64,000 nucleotides of DNA from Turicibacter sp. TJ11 (GTDB taxonomy: Bacteria > Bacillota_I > Bacilli_A > MOL361 > Turicibacteraceae): NCBI RefSeq assembly GCF_021497505.1, contig NZ_CP069349.1:583861-647860 (forward strand). Direction: 5' to 3'. Position numbers and translations under genes: made by a program. Positions within the stretch are counted from its first letter, which is position 1, and each line of letters opens with the position of its first letter. Of the stretch, positions 59,393-64,000 are shown piece by piece. Under the pieces are notes generated by a model. It had not been told where the DNA came from. It searched no databases and saw nothing but the letters and a program-made list of their open reading frames with translations.

Positions 59393-61819
59393 ATGGAAAG
59401 TTATATTAATAAACAGTTTCAGGTGAAGTTTAAGCCATTGGTAACAACAGGGGCAGTTATTCAAGGAAAGGCATATCGCATTTCATTTTTAACGTCTCGT
59501 TTAGTTCGATTAGAGTATGAGGAACATGGACGTTTTGAAGACTTTCCGAGTCAAGCATTTTGGTATCGTGAACAAGAGGTTCCAGATTTAGAGATTAAAG
59601 AGGATGAATCAGTGATTGAAGTTTCAACTGAACATTTGCGCTTGAGATATGTGAAAGATGAGGTGTTTAGAGGAGATACGTTAAGTATTGAGTTGAAATA
59701 TTCATGTAAAATGTGGCGTTATGGGATGCAGGAAATTCAAAATTTACAAGGTACAGCTCGTACATTAGATGAAGTAAATGGAGAGTTGCAGCTTGAAAAA
59801 GGATTAATGTCAAGAGATGGTTATGTTGTTATCGATGATTCAAAGTCACTTGTTTTCAATGAAGCGGGATGGCTACAACCACGCGCGGCATCTGGTGTGG
59901 ATTGTTATTTCTTTGGTTATGGAACGGACTATAAAGGTTGTTTAAAAGATTATGCAAAAGTGTCAGGAAAGACACCTCTTATTCCACGTTTTGCACTTGG
60001 AAATTGGTGGAGTCGTTATTGGCGCTACTCTGATGAGGAGTTAATGAAATTAATGACACGATTTGAAACAGAGGAGATTCCACTTTCAGTATGTATTATT
60101 GATATGGATTGGCATAATGTTGAAATCGATCCGAAGTACGGTAGTGGTTGGACAGGATATACGTGGAATCAGGATTTATTTAAAAATCCAACGGAATTTT
60201 TAAAATGGCTACATGATCACAAGTTGAAAACAGCGTTAAATTTACATCCGGCAGATGGAATTCGCGGACATGAAGATTGCTATGAAGACGTGGCGCGTTT
60301 TATGGGAGTAAATGTCGAAGAGGAACAGCCGGTTCAGTTTAATATTAGTGATCCAAAATTTATGAAAGCTTATTTTGAAAAGGTACATCATCCAATGGAA
60401 GCTGATGGGGTAGATTTTTGGTGGATAGATTGGCAACAAGGTCAAAATTCGAGTATGAAGGGATTGGATCCACTGTTCTTTCTAAATCATTTACATTACC
60501 TTGATTTAGGGCGCAATACAAAAAAACGTGGGTTTACGTTTTCACGTTGGCCTGGACTTGGTGGTCATCGTTACCCAATTGGTTTTTCAGGGGATACTAT
60601 TGTGACGTGGGAGTCATTGCAGTATCAACCTTACTTTACGGCAACGGCAGCAAATGTTGGTTACGGTTGGTGGAGTCATGATATTGGGGGACATATGCAA
60701 GGAATTGATGATTCGGAGTTGTATGCGCGTTGGGTACAATATGGAGTCTTTAGTCCGATTAATCGGCTTCATACGTCAAGCGGTATTTTTAATCGTCGTG
60801 AGCCATGGAGGCATAGTCATGAAGCATTTATGACTGCGAAAAAGTTTTTAAAATTACGTCATGAATTAGTGCCGTATATTTATTCAATGGCTTGGCGTAA
60901 TGAACAAGAAGCGATTCCACTTGTTACACCACTTTACTACGATTATCCAAATAATCAAAAATCATATAATTATAAAGGGGAATATTATTTCGGTTCAGAG
61001 TTATTAGTTGCACCCCATTTAACACCACGATCACAGGTAACGCATCGCAGTTGTACAGAAGTATGGTTGCCAGAAGGAGATTATTTTGATTTCTTTACTG
61101 GTGAGCCTTATAAGGGGGATAATATATATTCGATGTATGGATGTCTTGAAGAAATGCCAGTATTTGCGAAAGCAGGAGCAATAATCCCAATGGCGCATAT
61201 TGATGATAATTCTATTGAAAATCCTAAAAAACTGGATGTTTTAGTATTTGGAAAAAAATCAAATGAATTTAAGTTATATGAAGATGATGGCGAAAGTCGT
61301 GAGTATGAACGTGGAGCTTATGCTGTAACACGCTTTAATTTACAGGCACAAGATAATTGTCTGATTTTTAAAGTATCACCGGTTGAAGGTGAGATTAGTG
61401 TCTTACCAAAAACTCGTGATATTACCTTAAAATTTAGAGGTGTATGTGAGCAGGCAGCAGTCTCAATACAAGTCAATGGATTAACGATTGAAGCAAGTAT
61501 ATCATATGAGGCAACTAGCGCAACGTTAAGTATTAGTTTACCAACTTATCGTTATGAGGATGAAGTTGTCGTAACATTACAGGATAATTACTTATATAAG
61601 TATCTAAAAGATATTAATAGAGCTATTATTGATTTCGTACAAGAAGCAAATATTCCAATGAATGACAAACAAAAATTTGAAACTCATGCGTATGGGGTTT
61701 TAGATGAAAGTATAACAATTAGTGAAAGAATTATGCGTACTCTTGCAATGCCAATTGATGATGAAATTAAACAAGCCGTCTTATCTATTTTAGTCAAAGC
61801 CAAAATGGATGAAGAATAA
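59393..61819 (+). CDS. Glycoside hydrolase family 31 enzyme
   Basis: An 808-residue GH31 protein: an N-terminal beta-sandwich (1-190), the catalytic TIM barrel (about 195-560) and C-terminal beta domains. The nucleophile region reads FWWIDWQQGQ (in typical alpha-glucosidases W-x-D-M-N-E) and the acid/base region is GFSGDTIVTWESL. The long helical tail of about 75 residues after the last beta domain (from NYLYKYLKD) is unusual. WWIDWQQG rather than WNDMNEP suggests another specificity than maltose, for example alpha-N-acetylgalactosaminide or another host-glycan linkage. That is inference. It lacks a signal peptide, so it acts on imported sugars. Confidence 0.88.
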   Translation: MESYINKQFQVKFKPLVTTGAVIQGKAYRISFLTSRLVRLEYEEHGRFEDFPSQAFWYREQEVPDLEIKEDESVIEVSTEHLRLRYVKDEVFRGDTLSIELKYSCKMWRYGMQEIQNLQGTARTLDEVNGELQLEKGLMSRDGYVVIDDSKSLVFNEAGWLQPRAASGVDCYFFGYGTDYKGCLKDYAKVSGKTPLIPRFALGNWWSRYWRYSDEELMKLMTRFETEEIPLSVCIIDMDWHNVEIDPKYGSGWTGYTWNQDLFKNPTEFLKWLHDHKLKTALNLHPADGIRGHEDCYEDVARFMGVNVEEEQPVQFNISDPKFMKAYFEKVHHPMEADGVDFWWIDWQQGQNSSMKGLDPLFFLNHLHYLDLGRNTKKRGFTFSRWPGLGGHRYPIGFSGDTIVTWESLQYQPYFTATAANVGYGWWSHDIGGHMQGIDDSELYARWVQYGVFSPINRLHTSSGIFNRREPWRHSHEAFMTAKKFLKLRHELVPYIYSMAWRNEQEAIPLVTPLYYDYPNNQKSYNYKGEYYFGSELLVAPHLTPRSQVTHRSCTEVWLPEGDYFDFFTGEPYKGDNIYSMYGCLEEMPVFAKAGAIIPMAHIDDNSIENPKKLDVLVFGKKSNEFKLYEDDGESREYERGAYAVTRFNLQAQDNCLIFKVSPVEGEISVLPKTRDITLKFRGVCEQAAVSIQVNGLTIEASISYEATSATLSISLPTYRYEDEVVVTLQDNYLYKYLKDINRAIIDFVQEANIPMNDKQKFETHAYGVLDESITISERIMRTLAMPIDDEIKQAVLSILVKAKMDEE

Positions 61820-61977
61820 AAAAATATAGCTTTTTACATTCATTGTGGCTTCTATAGTTTTTTGAGGAGGCTCATCATCAATAGTAGGTGTTAAATGCCA
61901 ACTCATAGGTACTGTTACTACATTCCTAGTAAATTGAGGATAAGTTTGTAGAATCATTAAATACAAAAATTATAAAT

Positions 61978-62020
61978 AACAGTTCAGACGTGAGCGTTAC
62001 ACGCTAGGCTCTGAACTGTT
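61978..62020 (+). terminator. Long bulged hairpin after the GH31 gene (probable terminator)
   Basis: AACAGTTCAGA / TCTGAACTGTT with an inner AGCGT / ACGCT pairing. The T tail is imperfect (ATTTACTATT). Confidence 0.55.
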
Positions 62021-62084
62021 ATTTACTATTGCTATTAAGTTATATCTTCTTATTAATTAAGGAAGAAATTGAAGTCACAAGACG

Positions 62085-62121
62085 AATAAGAAAACCAACA
62101 CGGCATAAATGCGGTGTTGGT
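62085..62121 (-). terminator. Minus-strand hairpin after a degraded frame
   Basis: ACCAACAC / GTGTTGGT (62094-62121), followed on the minus strand by TTTTCTTATT. It lies just beyond the stop of the 32-codon minus-strand remnant at 62166. Confidence 0.5.
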
Positions 62122-62165
62122 ATCCTTGATTTTTTGGGAATGAATTTAAAAAGCATTCACATTAA

Positions 62166-62264
62166 TCATGTGCCTCCCGCTGCAAGAATTAATCTAACTG
62201 CATTTTCCCTAAATATCAATCCACCTGCGTCATATCCTACGGATAGTTTAGACGGGTAGAATTG
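62166..62264 (-). pseudogene. Possible remnant of a minus-strand gene
   Basis: A 32-codon open stretch on the minus strand (reading ...SVGYDAGGLIFRENAVRL...) ends with a stop that is followed by a terminator hairpin. It has no start of its own and the upstream frame is closed, so it looks like the last part of a decayed gene. No family recognised. The rest of 61820-62343 shows no gene. Confidence 0.3.
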
Positions 62265-62343
62265 CTATTTAGGTGCATTTGCTAATGATAGTATATAACT
62301 AGAATATAAAATAGATAGGCTAATCATGTATACACATCATTAG

Positions 62344-62673
62344 CCCTTTCTTATCCTATCTTTCACATTTAAAAGGGATATAACTTCTAAGCTTATCGAG
62401 CTTTTACCTAGTGCAGAAAATAGTATCGAACAGGTGGTATTAAAACTTGGTTATAGTAAGCGAACACTTCAAAGAAAATTAAAGGAAGAAAATACAACCT
62501 TTCAACAGCAACTCAATCATACTCGAGAATTATTAGCGAAACATTATCTAAAAAACTCAGATCTGACAAATGAGGATATCGCTTATTTATTGGGATACCA
62601 AGATTCAAATTCATTTATACGCGCCTTTCAGATGTGGACAGGAGTCACTATTAGTGAATATAGAAAAAAGTAG
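62344..62673 (+). pseudogene. AraC-family regulator, C-terminal remnant
   Basis: The frame from 62344 (no start codon, a stop just before it) reads like the end of an AraC/XylS regulator: LLPSAENSIEQVVLKLG, YSKRTLQRKLKEENTTFQQQ, and EDIAYLLGYQDSNSFIRAFQMWTG, i.e. the double helix-turn-helix DNA-binding domain of about 100 residues. The N-terminal effector domain is lost. A downstream GTG could start a shortened 79-residue protein, but without a ribosome site. Confidence 0.7.
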
Positions 62674-62818
62674 ATGATATTTGAGCAGGATTAGAGACAA
62701 TTATACATAAAATTATATTTTGATACATTATATCAAAATGAAATTTGAAAATATCGATTTAAACTCATTTTTTAACAGGAATAATCAGAAAAATCTTTGA
62801 AATCCTTGATAATAAATA

Positions 62819-62872
62819 AAAAAATAGTTATCTTAAATTAGAACTTTTCTAACAATAGATAACTATTTTTTA
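62819..62872 (+). terminator. Intrinsic terminator
   Basis: AAATAGTTATCT / AGATAACTATTT with a 23-base loop and T6 tail. It separates the AraC remnant from the two-component genes. Confidence 0.7.
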
Positions 62873-62955
62873 TTTGTAATCATTACGTACGATTATTTTT
62901 TTGTGGATATGGGGGAATCGAAACCTCATCCTGAAAGTTATTGATGATTTCTTTA

Positions 62956-62983
62956 TTTGTTCTTCATATCTTTTTTGTATAAT
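62956..62983 (+). promoter_or_regulatory. Promoter of the two-component operon
   Basis: TTTGTT, 16 bases, TATAAT. The -35 box is weak. Confidence 0.5.
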
Positions 62984-63040
62984 AGGGGAAGTATGATTTA
63001 ACCTAACTAATGTTAGTTTGTTTTTTTGGAGGCTATGGTT

Positions 63041-63712
63041 ATGTTTAAGATTTTATTGATTGAAGATGAAGTGATGGTTTTGGATGTTTTGCGTGCCTAC
63101 CTTGAAAAGGAAGGCTATTCAGTGTTAGCAGCGACAACAGGACGTGAGGGGATGCGTCTGTTTCATGAGCATGAGGTGCAGCTTGTGATTTTAGATTTAA
63201 TGTTACCGGATCGTAGCGGGGAGTCGATTTGTCAGGAGATTCGTCAAACATCTGATGTTCATCTATTTATGTTAACGGCAAAAGGAAGCCTTGAACATCG
63301 AATCGACGGCTTAAATATGGGAGCTGATGAGTACTTAGTGAAACCCTTTAGTCCACGTGAGCTAGTGGCACGCGTCAATGCGTTATTTCGTCGATTGAAA
63401 CCTACATCATCAGAACTTCAAATTGATGAGCGTTTAAGTTTAGATTTGGCTGGGCATGTGGTCAAAGTGAACGGTGAAGTCATTTCCTTGACGACAACAG
63501 AGTTTAAGTTATTGGCTTATTTAATTGAGCACAGAGGGCAAGTATTATCGCGGGAGCAACTCATTGAACAGGCGCTGTGTGCTGATTTTGATGGTTATGA
63601 TCGTACGATTGATGTTCATATTAAAAATATTCGTAAGAAAATAGAAGTCGATACGAAGCAACCCCGCTACATTGTGACCGTCATGAAAGTCGGCTATAAG
63701 TTTGGAGGTTAG
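63041..63712 (+). CDS. OmpR/PhoB-family response regulator
   Basis: A 223-residue regulator. Receiver domain with KILLIEDEVMVLDV (acidic pocket), LVILDLMLPDRSG (phosphoacceptor Asp) and MLTAKGS, GADEYLVKPF (switch Thr and Lys). A C-terminal winged-helix DNA-binding domain follows, with TTTEFKLLAYLIEHRGQVLSREQL and DVHIKNIRKKIE. It pairs with the histidine kinase that begins 3 bases after its stop. The ATG at 63041 has site TTTTTTGGAGG 8 bases upstream. Confidence 0.95.
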   Translation: MFKILLIEDEVMVLDVLRAYLEKEGYSVLAATTGREGMRLFHEHEVQLVILDLMLPDRSGESICQEIRQTSDVHLFMLTAKGSLEHRIDGLNMGADEYLVKPFSPRELVARVNALFRRLKPTSSELQIDERLSLDLAGHVVKVNGEVISLTTTEFKLLAYLIEHRGQVLSREQLIEQALCADFDGYDRTIDVHIKNIRKKIEVDTKQPRYIVTVMKVGYKFGG

Positions 63713-63715
63713 AAC

Positions 63716-64000
63716 ATGGCATTGCGAAGAAAACTCGGTCTCTTACTTTTTGGCTGTGCTCTTTTAACGACTGTTCTTATTACCTTTTTTGTCAATCGAA
63801 CCATTCAACATCAATTTGAGCAGTATATGCATGACAATCAAGCGAAGCGTAATGAGCGCCTCATCACGTATTTTGAAGATTATTACCAGTCACATGGAAC
63901 GTTTGATGAGCGAGCAGGGGCAGAGCTTGCACATGAAGCTTACATGAATGATTATTGCTTGGTTTTGATGGATGCTAACTCTAACGTCATCTGGGGTATG
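63716..64000 (+). CDS. Sensor histidine kinase, N-terminal part (cut by window edge)
   Basis: The first 95 codons of a kinase: MALRRKLGLLLFGCALL..., a membrane helix (about residues 7-27), then an extracytoplasmic sensor region with QFEQYMHDNQAKRNERLITYF. The frame continues past base 64000. Adjacent to the OmpR-type regulator with coupled translation, so it is the cognate sensor. The catalytic HisKA/HATPase part is outside the window. Confidence 0.85.
   Translation, partial: MALRRKLGLLLFGCALLTTVLITFFVNRTIQHQFEQYMHDNQAKRNERLITYFEDYYQSHGTFDERAGAELAHEAYMNDYCLVLMDANSNVIWGM

Noticed and set aside
62029-62259. A 76-codon frame after the GH31 gene
   Set aside because: It crosses two hairpins, has no ribosome site, and the opposite strand shows a better protein-like end.

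Overview
The window is low-GC DNA (A/T-rich third codon positions, strong AGGAGG-type ribosome sites, intrinsic terminators with U tracts, two T-box leaders) from a Firmicute (Bacillota). The mix of genes makes me think of a Turicibacter-like gut bacterium, but that name is an inference from recall, not something the sequence proves.

Layout. (1) 1-16.9 kb is ordinary chromosome: an aromatic-acid-exporter-type membrane protein, a DEAD-box RNA helicase, a YlxP-like protein, an AI-2E-family permease, a MATE pump behind a promoter plus intrinsic terminator, a T-box operon (Lrp/AsnC regulator, aminotransferase, second MATE pump), an alpha/beta hydrolase whose nucleophile Ser is Thr, a voltage-gated-type K+ channel, a GNAT acetyltransferase, a YhfC-type membrane protease, a small ArsR regulator, DedA, cardiolipin synthase and two metallophosphoesterases. 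(2) 16.9-18.8 kb is a complete IS1182-family insertion sequence with near-perfect 22-bp ends. (3) 18.9-32 kb is again mainly housekeeping: a secreted DUF2680-like protein, a SWIM/SNF2 helicase, T-box-controlled trpS, a DJ-1-like protein without the family Cys, a three-repeat surface protein, a ZIP metal transporter and small hypotheticals.

(4) 32-45.5 kb is a defence island: a complete Wadjet operon in the order jetD-jetA-jetB-jetC (plasmid-restricting SMC-like system), a SAM methyltransferase, an unrecognised three-gene operon led by a GHKL (MutL/Hsp90-like) ATPase, a MazG-like pyrophosphohydrolase, and a PLD-nuclease/helicase gene cut off exactly in its Walker A motif. (5) The cut is the left end of a roughly 9-kb element (about 45.53-54.5 kb): two tandem large serine recombinases, a phage-type repressor with no visible self-cleavage dyad, a Cro-like regulator, an HUH rolling-circle Rep with a stem-loop in front of it, SSB, a P27-like small terminase, holin and amidase endolysin. 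There is no large terminase, portal, capsid or tail gene. Either it is a phage satellite of unusual make-up, or a prophage whose structural block was deleted. The missing 3' half of the helicase is not found to the right.

(6) 55-61.8 kb is a LacI-controlled carbohydrate operon (solute-binding lipoprotein, two permeases, GH31 glycosidase, no ATPase gene), with palindromic operators lying on its promoter. (7) 61.8-64 kb holds decayed gene remnants (an AraC C-terminal fragment and a possible minus-strand remnant), then an OmpR-type response regulator and the start of its histidine kinase, cut by the window edge.

Two candidate undescribed systems stand out: the GHKL-led three-gene operon beside Wadjet, and the small HUH-Rep/TerS/lysis element with twin serine recombinases.
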